Source of the DNA: Streptomyces longhuiensis | GTDB taxonomy: Bacteria > Actinomycetota > Actinomycetes > Streptomycetales > Streptomycetaceae | Reading direction: 5' to 3' | DNA length: 64,000 nt | NCBI RefSeq assembly: GCF_020616555.1 | Contig: NZ_CP085173.1 | Location: 4,976,001-5,040,000, forward strand | Shown: positions 16,607 through 26,433 of the stretch, piece by piece | Position numbering within the stretch: position 1 is the first letter of the stretch | Layout of the letters: every line of letters begins with the position of its first letter | Made by a program: the position numbers and the translations under genes | The notes under the pieces: model-generated | The model's database searches: none | What the model was told of the DNA's origin: nothing | Seen by the model: the letters and a program-made list of their open reading frames with translations, nothing else

Positions 16607-18058
16607 TCACTCGGCGTTCTGCTGCGCCGCCCACCATTCCTTGAGCGCCGCCACAGCCGCGTCATGCTCCATCGGCCCGTTCTCAAGCCGCAGTTCCAGC
16701 AGGAACTTGTACGCCTGCCCGATCGCCGGCCCTGGCTTGATGCCGAGGATCTCCTGGATCTGATTGCCGTCGAGGTCGGGACGGATCGAGTCCAGCTCCT
16801 CCTGCTCCTTGAGCCGCGCGATGCGCTCTTCCAGACCGTCGTACGCCCGCCCCAGCGCATTGGCCTTCCGCTTGTTGCGCGTCGTGCAGTCGGAGCGGGT
16901 CAGCTTGTGCAGGCGGTCCAACAACGGACCCGCGTCACGGACGTAGCGGCGGACCGCGGAGTCGGTCCACTCGCCGGTGCCGTATCCGTGGAAGCGCAGG
17001 TGCAGCTCGACCAGGCGGGAGACATCCTTCACGAGCTCGTTCGAGTACTTCAGCGCCGTCATGCGCTTCTTCGTCATCTTGGCGCCCACCACCTCGTGGT
17101 GGTGGAAGGAGACCCGGCCGTCGTCCTCGAAGCGCCGCGTCCTCGGCTTGCCGATGTCGTGCAGCAGGGCCGAGAGACGGAGCACGAGATCCGGGCCGTC
17201 CGACTCCAGCGCCATCGCCTGCTCGAGGACGATCAGCGTGTGGTCGTAGACGTCCTTGTGCCGGTGGTGCTCGTCCCGCTCAAGGCGCAGCTCGGGCAGC
17301 TCGGGCAGGACATGGCCGGCGAGGCCCGTGTCCACGAGGAGGGTGAGGCCCTCGCGCGGGTGCGCAGAGAGGATCAGCTTGTTCAGCTCGTCCCGCACCC
17401 GCTCCGCGGAGACGATGTCGATGCGGTCGGCCATGTCCTTCATGGCCTTGACGACCTCGGGGGCCACCTCGAAGTCCAGCTGCGCGGCGAAGCGTGCGGC
17501 CCGCATCATCCGCAGCGGATCGTCGGAGAAGGACTCCTCAGGGGTTCCAGGGGTACGCAGCACGCGCTCGGCAAGGTCTTCGAGCCCGCCGTGCGGGTCG
17601 ATGAACTCCTTCTCCGGCAGGGCCACGGCCATCGCGTTCACCGTGAAGTCGCGACGCACGAGGTCTTCCTCGATGGAGTCGCCGTACGAGACCTCCGGCT
17701 TGCGCGAGGTCCTGTCGTACGCCTCGGAGCGGTACGTGGTGACCTCGACCTGGTAGCCGTCCTTCTGGCAGCCGACCGTCCCGAAGGCGATCCCGACCTC
17801 CCACACGGCATCCGCCCAAGGCCTGACGATCTTGAGCACATCTTCGGGACGCGCGTCCGTGGTGAAGTCCAGATCGTTGCCGAGCCGGCCGAGAAGCGCG
17901 TCCCTGACCGAGCCACCGACCAGGGCGAGCGAGAACCCGGCCTCCTGGAATCGACGGGCGAGGTCATCGGCGACAGGGGCCACCCGCAGCAGCTCGCTCA
18001 CCGCGCGGCGCTGCACCTGGCTCAGGGCACTGGGATTGTCTTCATTGGCGTTCGGCAC
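16607..18058 (-). CDS. cca: CCA tRNA nucleotidyltransferase / PcnA-type polymerase
   Basis: Adds or repairs the 3'-CCA of tRNAs. In the 483-residue protein the class II nucleotidyltransferase head has LVGGSVRDALLG (about 46-57) and the metal-binding DLD at 62-64. RRDFTVNAMA and DPLRMMRAARF follow, then an HD domain (LLHDIGKP, HHHEVVGA). The GTG at 18058 is chosen because the conserved fold starts soon after it. There is no clear ribosome site, but TACCCT lies 9-14 bp upstream as a possible -10, so the transcript may be leaderless. The one tRNA here without encoded CCA (tRNA-Ala) would need this enzyme. Confidence 0.92.
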   Translation of the reverse strand: MPNANEDNPSALSQVQRRAVSELLRVAPVADDLARRFQEAGFSLALVGGSVRDALLGRLGNDLDFTTDARPEDVLKIVRPWADAVWEVGIAFGTVGCQKDGYQVEVTTYRSEAYDRTSRKPEVSYGDSIEEDLVRRDFTVNAMAVALPEKEFIDPHGGLEDLAERVLRTPGTPEESFSDDPLRMMRAARFAAQLDFEVAPEVVKAMKDMADRIDIVSAERVRDELNKLILSAHPREGLTLLVDTGLAGHVLPELPELRLERDEHHRHKDVYDHTLIVLEQAMALESDGPDLVLRLSALLHDIGKPRTRRFEDDGRVSFHHHEVVGAKMTKKRMTALKYSNELVKDVSRLVELHLRFHGYGTGEWTDSAVRRYVRDAGPLLDRLHKLTRSDCTTRNKRKANALGRAYDGLEERIARLKEQEELDSIRPDLDGNQIQEILGIKPGPAIGQAYKFLLELRLENGPMEHDAAVAALKEWWAAQQNAE

Positions 18059-18251
18059 AACAGAAAAGGGTACGTGGCCCGAGCCCAGGGTTCCGCCTCG
18101 TTTTCCGTGGGTGTGCGCGAGCCCTGCCGGATGCCCCCTACCCTGTCTTCCGATCATGTGGAGCAGTCCGCGGCACTTCGCCACAGCGCACCTCGTTACC
18201 ATGCGTGGACTATCCGACGACCACTGACGACGACGAGGGACGGGCGAGCGC

Positions 18252-20588
18252 GTGGCCGAGGCGGCAGACTTCCAAGGGATGACTCCCTCACCTGCCCGTC
18301 GAAGGTGGCGGCGCACGGGGGCGTTGCTCGCCGGAGCGCCCCTGCTGGCCGGCCTGACCCTGCTCGGCGGCTCCCCCGGCTACGCCTCCCCGCAAGCACC
18401 CGCGGCCGACGCGATCGGTACGAGCACCGTCGATGTCGCCGTGAACTCGCTCACTCCGAGCGCACCGTCCGACGGCGACACGGTCACCGTCACCGGCACG
18501 CTCACGAACGACAGCAAGCAGGCCGTCACGAACGCTCACGTGGCGCTCCGCCTCGGTTCTGCCCTCGGTGGGCGGGCCTCGATCGACAACGTCTCCCGGC
18601 ACGCGGCGGGGGGAGCGCCGGACGGCAGGGAGATCGGCGGCAAGTACGCCAAGAAGATCTCCACGCTGGCCCCCGGCGCGACGCAGGGCTTCAGCCTCTC
18701 CGTCCCCGTCAAGGAGATGGACCTCGACGCCGACGGCGTCTACCAGCTCGGTGTCGCCCTGACCGGCCAGAGCGCGACTCAGCCCTACCAGCAGACGCTC
18801 GGTATCCAGCGCACCTTCCTCCCGTGGCAGGCCGAGGCCGCGGAGACGAAGACCAAGACGACGTACCTGTGGCCGCTCATCTCCCAGACCCACCTCACGG
18901 CGGAGACGGGATCCGACGAGCAGCAGACGCGCGTCTTCCACGACGACAGCCTCGCCAAGGAGATCGCTCCGGGCGGCCGTCTCCAGCAGATGCTGTCCCT
19001 CGGCACCGCCCTCGATGTGACCTGGGTGGTCGACCCCGACCTCCTCGCCTCGGTCGACGCCATGACGAGGCCGTACAAGATCAAGGAGCCCGACGGCACC
19101 GAGATCAACGGCAAGAATCAGGCGGTCGCCAAGCAGTGGCTGAACGATCTGAAGAACGCCGTCGCCGATCAGAAGGTCGTCGCCCTCCCCTTCGCCGACC
19201 CGGATCTCGCGTCGCTGGCCCACAACGGCACGAAGGTGACGGGTTCCCTCGGGCACCTCAAGGACGCCACCGATGTGGCCTCCAAGACCGTGGAGACGGT
19301 CCTGCACGTCAAGCCGGACACGAGCTACGCCTGGCCCGTCGACGGCGCGATCGACCCCAGCATCGTCAATGTCGCGACGTCCGCCGGCGCCGACACGGTG
19401 ATTGCCCGCAGTGACAGCCTCCAGGAGCGGAACAACCTGCCGTACACGCCGTCGGCGGCCCGCCCCATCGGCAGCGGCACGACGGCCGTGGTGACCGACG
19501 CGCGGCTGTCCGAAGCCTTCGAGGGCGACATGACGAAGGCCGAGAACTCGACGCTCGCCGTGCAACAGTTCCTCGCGCAGAGCCTGACGATCAACCTTCA
19601 GGAGCCCGACAACGAGCGCAACATCGTGGTCGCGCCGCAGCGCATGCCGTCCGCAAGCCAGGCGCAGTCCATGGCTCAGGCGATCAAGGCCGACCAGGAC
19701 AGCAGCTGGTCGGAGTCCGAGGACCTGGCCGCAGCCACGAAGGCGAAGCCAGACCCCGAAGCGACGACCCGCGTCCCCTCTTCCCGGTCCTACCCCTCGT
19801 ACCTGCGCAAGCAGGAGCTGCCCGAGTCGGCCTTCCAGGCGATCCAGGACACCCAGAACAAGCTCACCAACTTCCAGGTGATCCTTTCCGACCCGTCCCG
19901 CGTGGTGACGCCGTTCGGACGGGCCATGGACCGGCAGATGTCCACGTCCTGGCGGGGCCACCCCGTCGAGGCGAAGGCGTACCGCGATGGCGTCGCCGAC
20001 TACCTCACGGCGCTCACCAAGCAGGTCAGGCTCATCGAGAAGTCCGAGGCGAAGCTCTCCGGACGCAGCGCGACGATCCCGGTGACGGTCCAGAACAACC
20101 TGGTGCAGGGCGTCGAGCACCTCGTCCTGCGCCTCACCTCGACCAACGGCACCCGCCTCAAGATCGGCGACGGACCGTACTACGAGCAGAAGGTGAAGGT
20201 CGCCGGCGGGCACAGCCAGTCGGTGAAGTTCACCACCACCTCGAACGCCAACGGCAGGGTCCCGGTCTTCGCCCAGCTGTACACGGAGGATGGCCAGCCC
20301 TACGGCCCCGAGGTGCGGTTCGACGTGAACGTCACCGAGATCACCCCGACCGTGATGCTCGTCATGGCCGGCGGCGTCCTGCTCCTCGTCCTCGCCGGGT
20401 TCCGCATGTACACCCAGCGCAAGCGTGCCGCCGCGCAACGCGCCGAGGAGGGGCCTGACGACGGTCAGAACGGGGAGTCGGGCTCCGAACCCGGGGAAGG
20501 CGACCCCGAGCAGCCGAGTGACCCGACACCGGACACCGCTCCGGAAAGCACGGACCCGTCCGGCACGGGTGAGAGAGTGGACCGTTGA
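18252..20588 (+). CDS. Secreted, C-terminally anchored DUF6049-type protein
   Basis: 778 residues. It has a twin-arginine-like charged N-terminus and hydrophobic signal segment (TGALLAGAPLLAGLTLLG), a large outer region of about 650 residues, a membrane helix near residue 698 (TPTVMLVMAGGVLLLVLAGF), and an acidic cytoplasmic tail. This matches the actinobacterial family found just before murJ (Rv3909 position in Mycobacterium). GTG 18252 is used, but its ribosome site is weak and an ATG at 18279 is possible. The role is unknown; location suggests cell-envelope assembly with MurJ. Confidence 0.85.
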   Translation: MAEAADFQGMTPSPARRRWRRTGALLAGAPLLAGLTLLGGSPGYASPQAPAADAIGTSTVDVAVNSLTPSAPSDGDTVTVTGTLTNDSKQAVTNAHVALRLGSALGGRASIDNVSRHAAGGAPDGREIGGKYAKKISTLAPGATQGFSLSVPVKEMDLDADGVYQLGVALTGQSATQPYQQTLGIQRTFLPWQAEAAETKTKTTYLWPLISQTHLTAETGSDEQQTRVFHDDSLAKEIAPGGRLQQMLSLGTALDVTWVVDPDLLASVDAMTRPYKIKEPDGTEINGKNQAVAKQWLNDLKNAVADQKVVALPFADPDLASLAHNGTKVTGSLGHLKDATDVASKTVETVLHVKPDTSYAWPVDGAIDPSIVNVATSAGADTVIARSDSLQERNNLPYTPSAARPIGSGTTAVVTDARLSEAFEGDMTKAENSTLAVQQFLAQSLTINLQEPDNERNIVVAPQRMPSASQAQSMAQAIKADQDSSWSESEDLAAATKAKPDPEATTRVPSSRSYPSYLRKQELPESAFQAIQDTQNKLTNFQVILSDPSRVVTPFGRAMDRQMSTSWRGHPVEAKAYRDGVADYLTALTKQVRLIEKSEAKLSGRSATIPVTVQNNLVQGVEHLVLRLTSTNGTRLKIGDGPYYEQKVKVAGGHSQSVKFTTTSNANGRVPVFAQLYTEDGQPYGPEVRFDVNVTEITPTVMLVMAGGVLLLVLAGFRMYTQRKRAAAQRAEEGPDDGQNGESGSEPGEGDPEQPSDPTPDTAPESTDPSGTGERVDR

Positions 20589-20633
20589 GCGATGTCGTGG
20601 CCGTGGGCCCGGGGACAATGAGGTGGGGTAACC

Positions 20634-22871
20634 ATGAACGCGCCGTACGACGGTGACCGTGGCCAGGGCCCGGGTGGCTCAGCCTCGGCCGGGGGCCCGC
20701 CCCCCGGTCATCAGGGAGCGCCCGGCCAGGTCCCGCCGCCCCACCCGGCCCCGGACGCGTATCCGCAGGACGCGTACCTCCAGGACGCCTATGACCAGGA
20801 TCCGTACCGGGCCCAGGACCTCACGGCCCAGGATCCGGTGACGGAGGCGCTCTACGACCGCGCCGCGCACCCTCCGCCGCCTCCGGGCACCTATGAGGCC
20901 CCTCAGCCGCTCTACGACCCGCCTCCCGCAGCCCAGTACCCCCCGGACCCCCGCGTATGGGCCCAGACGCCCGCTCCCGAGCCGGAGGGCCCGTCGCAGC
21001 TCCTTCCCTACGGTGACGACGCCAGGACCACGCAGTTCCTGGGCGTCGACGATCTGATGACGCAGGCGAGCGAGGAGCAGCACGAGCCCGATGCCTTCGC
21101 GCATCTCTTCCGTGACCAGCAGAGCAACGGCGGCGGCCGTCCGCCGGCCGACGCTTCCGGCGTTCCGGTGCCCACCGCCGGACCGGCTCAGCCTCCCGTC
21201 CAGAACGGCACGCCCGCACCTGCCCCTGCCCCTGCCAAGGGGGGCCGCGCGTCGGGCCTCCTGAAGTCGAGTGCCGTCATGGCGGCGGGCACCCTGGTCT
21301 CACGCCTCACCGGTTTCGTACGCACCGTGGTCATCACGGCTGCCCTCGGCTCCGCGCTGCTCGGTGACGCGTGGACGGTGGCGTACACCCTGCCGACGAT
21401 GATCTACATTCTGACCGTCGGCGGCGGCCTCAACTCGGTGTTCGTGCCGCAGCTCGTGCGGTCCATGAAGGAGGACGAGGACGGCGGCGAGGCCTACGCC
21501 AACCGCCTGCTGACGCTCGTCATGGTCGCGCTCGGCGTGATCGTCGCCATCGCCGTCTTCGCGTCGCCGCTCCTGATCCGGCTGATGTCGGCACCGATCG
21601 CCAACGATCCGGACGCGAACAACGTCGCCGTCACCTTCGCCCGCTACTGCCTGCCCACGATCTTCTTCATGGGCGTGCACGTGGTCATGGGCCAGATCCT
21701 CAACGCCCGCGGGAAGTTCGGCGCGATGATGTGGACTCCGGTCCTGAACAACATCGTCATGATCTTCACGTTCGGCATGTTCATCTACGTCTACGGCACC
21801 GCGGCAGATTCTCAGCTGCACGTCGACACGATCCCCGCCGACGGTGTCCGGCTGCTCGGCATCGGCACCCTGCTCGGTCTGACGGTGCAGGCGCTGGCGA
21901 TGATCCCGTACCTGCGCGAGACAGGCTTCCGGTTCCGGCTGCGCTTCGACTGGAAGGGCCACGGCCTCGGCAAGGCGGTCAAGCTCGCCAAGTGGACCGT
22001 GCTGTTCGTCCTCGCCAACCAGGCGGGCGTCCTCGTCGTCACCCAGCTCGCCACCGCCGCCGGGAAGGCGTCCGGCAAGTCCGGCGCGGGCATCATGGGT
22101 TACTCCAACGCCCAGCTGATCTGGGGCATGCCGCAGGCCATCATCACCGTCTCCGTCATGGCGGCGATGCTGCCGCGGATCTCGCGCGCCGCCCACGACG
22201 GCGACCCCGGAGCGGTTCGCGACGACATCTCGCAGGGCCTGCGCACCTCCGCGGTCGCGATCGTCCCCGTCGCTTTCATGTTCGTCGCTCTCGGCGTCCC
22301 GATGTGCACCCTGCTCTTCGGGTCCAGCGGCACCGACGGCGCCCGCTCCATGGGCTACATCCTGATGGCGTTCGGCCTCGGCCTGATCCCGTACTCCGTG
22401 CAGTACGTCGTGCTGCGCGGCTTCTACGCGTACGAGGACACCCGGACGCCCTTCTACAACACGGTCATCGTGGCCGCCGTCAACGCGGCCGCGTCGGGGA
22501 TCGCCTACCTCCTGCTGCCCGCCCAGTGGGCCGTGGTCGGCATGGCCGCCTCGTACGGTCTCGCCTACGCGATCGGTGTGGGCGTCGCCTGGCAGCGCCT
22601 GCGCAAGCGTCTCGGCGGCGACCTGGACGGCGCACAGGTCATCCGCACCTACGCCCGCCTCTGCATGGCCTCGATCCCGGGGGCCGTCGCCGGTGGCGCG
22701 GTAGGTTTCCTGATCATGGGGGCGCTCGGCAGCGGCGCGGCGGGTTCGATCGCAGCGTTGGTCGTGGGCGGGGCCGTACTGCTGGGTGTCTTTTATGTCG
22801 CCGCCCGGCGCATGCGGATCGAAGAGCTCAACTCGATGGTCGGAATGGTCCGCGGGCGCCTCGGCCGCTAA
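20634..22871 (+). CDS. murJ: Lipid II flippase MurJ (MviN)
   Basis: Flips lipid II across the membrane for peptidoglycan synthesis. The 745-residue protein has a Pro/Gln/Asp-rich cytoplasmic N-terminus of about 200 residues, typical of Streptomyces. About fourteen helices follow (from SGLLKSSAVMAAGTLVSRLTGFVRT), with MurJ blocks such as FVPQLV and ILNARGKFGAMMWTPVLNN. The ATG at 20634 follows GAGGTGGGG. It lies 45 bp after the DUF6049 gene and just before a separate pseudokinase gene. Confidence 0.95.
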   Translation: MNAPYDGDRGQGPGGSASAGGPPPGHQGAPGQVPPPHPAPDAYPQDAYLQDAYDQDPYRAQDLTAQDPVTEALYDRAAHPPPPPGTYEAPQPLYDPPPAAQYPPDPRVWAQTPAPEPEGPSQLLPYGDDARTTQFLGVDDLMTQASEEQHEPDAFAHLFRDQQSNGGGRPPADASGVPVPTAGPAQPPVQNGTPAPAPAPAKGGRASGLLKSSAVMAAGTLVSRLTGFVRTVVITAALGSALLGDAWTVAYTLPTMIYILTVGGGLNSVFVPQLVRSMKEDEDGGEAYANRLLTLVMVALGVIVAIAVFASPLLIRLMSAPIANDPDANNVAVTFARYCLPTIFFMGVHVVMGQILNARGKFGAMMWTPVLNNIVMIFTFGMFIYVYGTAADSQLHVDTIPADGVRLLGIGTLLGLTVQALAMIPYLRETGFRFRLRFDWKGHGLGKAVKLAKWTVLFVLANQAGVLVVTQLATAAGKASGKSGAGIMGYSNAQLIWGMPQAIITVSVMAAMLPRISRAAHDGDPGAVRDDISQGLRTSAVAIVPVAFMFVALGVPMCTLLFGSSGTDGARSMGYILMAFGLGLIPYSVQYVVLRGFYAYEDTRTPFYNTVIVAAVNAAASGIAYLLLPAQWAVVGMAASYGLAYAIGVGVAWQRLRKRLGGDLDGAQVIRTYARLCMASIPGAVAGGAVGFLIMGALGSGAAGSIAALVVGGAVLLGVFYVAARRMRIEELNSMVGMVRGRLGR

Positions 22872-22990
22872 CGGCCCGGCCGGCCGCACAACCATCGCGG
22901 GCTACCGCGTGTCGTGCTTATCGCCGGACTGTGGGCACAATTGGCTTTGGCGTCGCAGAGCGCGCAACGGATGGGGAGGCAGGAACGACG

Positions 22991-24709
22991 GTGGCGGAAC
23001 GGAGTACGGCTGCCGTCGACGTGGCAGACAACAGTGGTGACGAGCCACTGACCGCGAAGGCGGAGCAGACCACGGCCGACGGGGTGGCCCAGACCCGGGA
23101 GCGGGACACGGCAGCGAACGAGGACGTGGAGGACACCGACGGTTCGACGAGCCCAGGCTCGTCCACTCCCCCCGAGTTGCACAGCGGTCACAAACTCGCG
23201 AGACGCTATCGCTTGGAGGAGTGCGTCACCCGGCTGGACGGATTCAGCAGCTGGCGCGCGGTGGACGAGAAGCTCCGCCGGGCCGTCGGGGTGCACCTGC
23301 TCCCCGCGGACCATCCGCGGGCACGGTCTGTCCTCGCCGCGGCACGCTCGTCGGCGCTGCTCGGCGACCCTCGCTTCGTCCAGGTCCTGGACGCGGTCGA
23401 GGAGAACGACCTCGTGTACGTGGTGCACGAATGGCTGCCCGATGCCACGGAGTTGACCGCGCTGCTCGCCTCGGGCCCCCTCGAGGTGCACGAGGCCTAC
23501 CAGCTCGTGAACCAGATCTCCCAGGCGATGGCCGCCGCACACCGCGAGGGCCTCGCACACCTGCGGCTCACCCCGAGCGCGGTGCTGCGCACCTCGACCG
23601 GTCAGTGGCGCATCCGCGGCCTCGCCGTCAACGCCGCCCTCCGCGGCATCACGTCGGAGACACCGCAGCGCACGGACACCGAAGCGATCGGCGCCCTCCT
23701 GTACGCCGCCCTGACGCAGCGCTGGCCCTACGAGGACGACGCGTACGGCCTTTCCGGGCTGCCCAAGGACATCGGCCTGATCGCACCCGACCAGGTGCGG
23801 GCCGGCGTGCATCGCGGACTGTCCGAGCTGGCCATGCGTGCCCTCGTCAACGAGGGAGCGACGGCGTCGCGGCAGGATCCTCCGTGCACCACGACCGAGG
23901 ACCTGGTGAAGGCCGTCGGCGAGATGCCCCGCATCCGTCCCCCGGAGCCGGTGTTCACGGCGCCCGCGGAGTACCAGCGGACGACCTACCAGCAGGGCAC
24001 GTACGGCCGCCAGGCTCCGCGTCCCGGGGTGGCCCAGCCCATGCCGGCGGTGCCCCCGCCGCCGCTGCAGAGCCGCACGGGCAAGGCGCTCAAGTGGGCC
24101 GTGTCGGCGTTGCTCATCGTGGCCCTCGGCCTCGGCAGCTGGCAGCTCGCGGAAGCTCTGATGGACCGCGGCACGTCGAGCGACTCCAACCCGTCGCACA
24201 ACACCGACGGCGACGACAAGGGCGACGAGCACAAGCCGACGAAGCCGATGGCCATCGAGGACTCCAGGGAATACGTCGTCAAGGGCGAGGCACAGGCCCC
24301 GGGTGAAGTGGCGAAGACCTACGACGGCGACAGCAAGACGTTCTGGCGTACCAAGACCTACAACGACGGCCCGAAGCTGGCGCCCTACAAGCCCGGCGTC
24401 GGTATCGTCTACGACCTCGGCTCGGCCAAGGACGTATCGGCCGCGTCGATCGCTCTTCAGTACGGCGGCGACCACACGACGATCTCCCTGTACGCGGCCG
24501 ATTCGCTGTCGCCCACGACATCGATCGGCTCCATGAAGAGCATCGGTACGGACACCACGACGGGCACCACCGCGAAGATCGAGGCCGACAAGCCGGTGAA
24601 GACGCGGTACGTGCTCCTGTGGATGACGGCCCTGCCGAAGTCCGGATCCGACGGTTACTACGGAGCGGGTTACAAGCAGGCCCTCACCGACGTGAAGTTC
24701 ACCGGCTGA
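22991..24709 (+). CDS. Transmembrane pseudokinase with C-terminal beta-sandwich domain
   Basis: 572 residues. An acidic N-terminus precedes a protein-kinase fold (about residues 65-310) that lacks the catalytic parts: VGVHLL where the ATP-binding Lys should be, LAHLRLTPSAVL for HRDxxxxN, and RGLAVNA for DFG. A Pro-rich linker is followed by one membrane helix (WAVSALLIVALGLGSWQLAEAL, near 370-391) and an outer domain resembling discoidin/galactose-binding modules (VAKTYDGDSKTFWRTKTY). In mycobacteria a pseudokinase domain is fused to MviN; here it is a separate gene next to murJ. GTG 22991 is preceded by AGGA. Confidence 0.85.
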   Translation: MAERSTAAVDVADNSGDEPLTAKAEQTTADGVAQTRERDTAANEDVEDTDGSTSPGSSTPPELHSGHKLARRYRLEECVTRLDGFSSWRAVDEKLRRAVGVHLLPADHPRARSVLAAARSSALLGDPRFVQVLDAVEENDLVYVVHEWLPDATELTALLASGPLEVHEAYQLVNQISQAMAAAHREGLAHLRLTPSAVLRTSTGQWRIRGLAVNAALRGITSETPQRTDTEAIGALLYAALTQRWPYEDDAYGLSGLPKDIGLIAPDQVRAGVHRGLSELAMRALVNEGATASRQDPPCTTTEDLVKAVGEMPRIRPPEPVFTAPAEYQRTTYQQGTYGRQAPRPGVAQPMPAVPPPPLQSRTGKALKWAVSALLIVALGLGSWQLAEALMDRGTSSDSNPSHNTDGDDKGDEHKPTKPMAIEDSREYVVKGEAQAPGEVAKTYDGDSKTFWRTKTYNDGPKLAPYKPGVGIVYDLGSAKDVSAASIALQYGGDHTTISLYAADSLSPTTSIGSMKSIGTDTTTGTTAKIEADKPVKTRYVLLWMTALPKSGSDGYYGAGYKQALTDVKFTG

Positions 24710-24737
24710 GGGCTCACCTGGGGGAGGGGGTTCGAAA

Positions 24738-25463
24738 GTGGACGACGCCGCCTATGGCGAAGCAAGCGATCAGGACCTCCTCGCCCGCCACGTCGCGGGT
24801 GACAAGGACGCCTTCGGTGAGCTCGTGCGCCGCCATCGTGATCGCCTGTGGGCTGTCGCGCTGCGCACCCTGGGAGACCGGGAGGAAGCCGCCGACGCCG
24901 TCCAGGACGCCCTGGTCTCCGCCTACCGGGCGGCGCACACGTTCCGCGGGCAGTCTGCCGTCACGACATGGCTGCACCGCATCACCGTGAACGCCTGCCT
25001 CGACCGGGCCCGCAAGGCCGCGTCGCGGAAGACTTCTCCGGTCGAGGACACGGAGCGCCTGGACCAGCTCCTCGAACCCCACGAGTCCGCGGCTGCCCCC
25101 GCCGAACGCAACGATCTGCACCGTGAACTCTTCGAAGCGCTGGGCACCCTTCCCGTCGACCAGCGTGCCGCGCTCGTCCTGGTCGACATGCAGGGCTACC
25201 CGGTGGCCGAGGCGGCCCGCGTTCTCGGTGTTCCCACCGGCACGATCAAGAGCCGCTGTGCGCGCGGCAGAGCCAGACTCCTGCCGTTGGTCACCCATCT
25301 GCGGACCGACAACGGCGAGAACGCGAGTGGCAAGAACCCGCCCCCGGAAGCGCCCGAAAGGAACCGGACGCAGGGGACATCCGTCCCACCGGCAGCAGGG
25401 CCCCGGGACGGGGCAGGACCAAGTGATTCAGCTGCCGTGAAGGGCGGAGGTGGGCGAGCGTGA
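24738..25463 (+). CDS. sigM: ECF sigma factor SigM
   Basis: RNA polymerase sigma factor of the extracytoplasmic-function type. In the 241-residue protein region 2 contains FGELVRRHRDRLWAVALRTL, REEAADAVQDALVSAYRA and TFRGQSAVTTWLHRITVN. Region 4 contains LFEALGTLPVDQRAALVLVD and VAEAARVLGVPTGTIKSRCARGR. The C-terminal tail of about 50 residues is disordered. GTG 24738 follows GGGGAGGGGG. Its stop overlaps the GTG of the anti-sigma gene (GTGA), implying translational coupling. Confidence 0.93.
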   Translation: MDDAAYGEASDQDLLARHVAGDKDAFGELVRRHRDRLWAVALRTLGDREEAADAVQDALVSAYRAAHTFRGQSAVTTWLHRITVNACLDRARKAASRKTSPVEDTERLDQLLEPHESAAAPAERNDLHRELFEALGTLPVDQRAALVLVDMQGYPVAEAARVLGVPTGTIKSRCARGRARLLPLVTHLRTDNGENASGKNPPPEAPERNRTQGTSVPPAAGPRDGAGPSDSAAVKGGGGRA

Positions 25464-26398
25464 CATCCACGACCGACACGGCCGAGCACCCCGAGATCGA
25501 CGAGATCTCCGACCTCACCGAGGGCCTGCTCTCCCCTTCTCGCACCGAGGCGGTACAGGAGCACCTGGACGGCTGCGAGCTGTGCGCCGACGTCCACGCC
25601 TCCCTGGAGGAGATCCGCGGCACGCTCGGCACGCTCCCCGGCCCGGCTCATATGCCTGCCGACATCGCCGGCCGCATCGACGCCGCGCTCGCCGCCGAAG
25701 CACTGCTCGACACGAAGGCACCTGCCGACATCGAGGACAAGGACGAAGCCGAGGCGCAGTCCGCGGCGCCTGTTTCACGTGAAACAACGCCGGCCGACTC
25801 GCCGACCACCGCCGTGGACCGCCCTTCCGGTCATCCCCGTGCCGCGACAGGTCCGGGGCGCGGCGGCCGGACGCGCACCCGGCGCCGTCGGGGCGCCGCC
25901 CTCGGAGCGGTCTTCACCGCGGCCGCGATCGGCCTGGGAGTCCTTTTCCTGCAGAACGGGGGCGGCACACCTACCGGCGCTCCCGAGAGCGGCACGCCCC
26001 GCCAGGCGAGTTCCGCACTGTCCTTCTCCGAGAACAAGCTCGAGAGCCAGGTGCAGAACCTTCTGACGGAGAAATCCTCCGCGCCCTCCGACTCGTCGAC
26101 ATCCAAGCCGTCCGTCGACATCCAGCAGTCGGGGCCGAAGACCCCCAGGACGAACTCCCCGATGCGGGGGAAGACCGTCGTGGTGCCGGACTGCATACAG
26201 CGGGGCACCGGCCGTCAGACTCCTGCCCTCGCCATCGAGCGGGGAGACTACAAGGGCACCATCGCCTACCTCGTCGTGCTGCCCCACGAGTCGGATCCTG
26301 CCCAGGTCTCGGCCTACGTCATCGACGCGACCTGCGTGAAGCAGCCGTCCTCCGCTCCCGGAAAACTGCTGCTGACCCACTCCTACGCTCGGCGCTGA
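25460..26398 (+). CDS. rsmA: Anti-sigma factor RsmA (anti-SigM)
   Basis: Membrane-bound inhibitor of SigM. In S. coelicolor RsmA has been reported to carry a [2Fe-2S] cluster. The 312-residue protein has an N-terminal anti-sigma domain with His35, Cys39 and Cys42 (HLDGCELC), then a disordered linker. A membrane helix (GAALGAVFTAAAIGLGVLFL, near 150-170) and an outer domain with two cysteines (PDCIQRG, DATCVKQ) complete it. An exact parS site at 25772-25785 lies in the linker and encodes V105-S-R-E-T109. It is translationally coupled to sigM. Confidence 0.9.
   Translation: MTSTTDTAEHPEIDEISDLTEGLLSPSRTEAVQEHLDGCELCADVHASLEEIRGTLGTLPGPAHMPADIAGRIDAALAAEALLDTKAPADIEDKDEAEAQSAAPVSRETTPADSPTTAVDRPSGHPRAATGPGRGGRTRTRRRRGAALGAVFTAAAIGLGVLFLQNGGGTPTGAPESGTPRQASSALSFSENKLESQVQNLLTEKSSAPSDSSTSKPSVDIQQSGPKTPRTNSPMRGKTVVVPDCIQRGTGRQTPALAIERGDYKGTIAYLVVLPHESDPAQVSAYVIDATCVKQPSSAPGKLLLTHSYARR
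25772..25785. other. parS site (exact) inside rsmA
   Basis: Exact GTTTCACGTGAAAC in the coding sequence, in frame as Val-Ser-Arg-Glu-Thr in a disordered linker that can tolerate it. Confidence 0.95.
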
Positions 26399-26404
26399 CT
26401 CCAC

Positions 26405-26433
26405 CCGGGGACACACTTCGCGTGTGCTCCCGG
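26405..26433 (+). terminator. Imperfect hairpin after rsmA
   Basis: CCGGG and CACAC paired with GTGTG and CCCGG around TTCGC, with one internal mismatch and no T run. It may attenuate read-through from sigM-rsmA into trxB. Confidence 0.4.

Noticed and set aside
16664..19414. Very long open frame on the plus strand across cca and the DUF6049 gene
   Set aside because: It is antisense or out of frame to two genes with clear family motifs; Arg/His/Asp-rich composition is typical of shadow frames in G+C-rich DNA.
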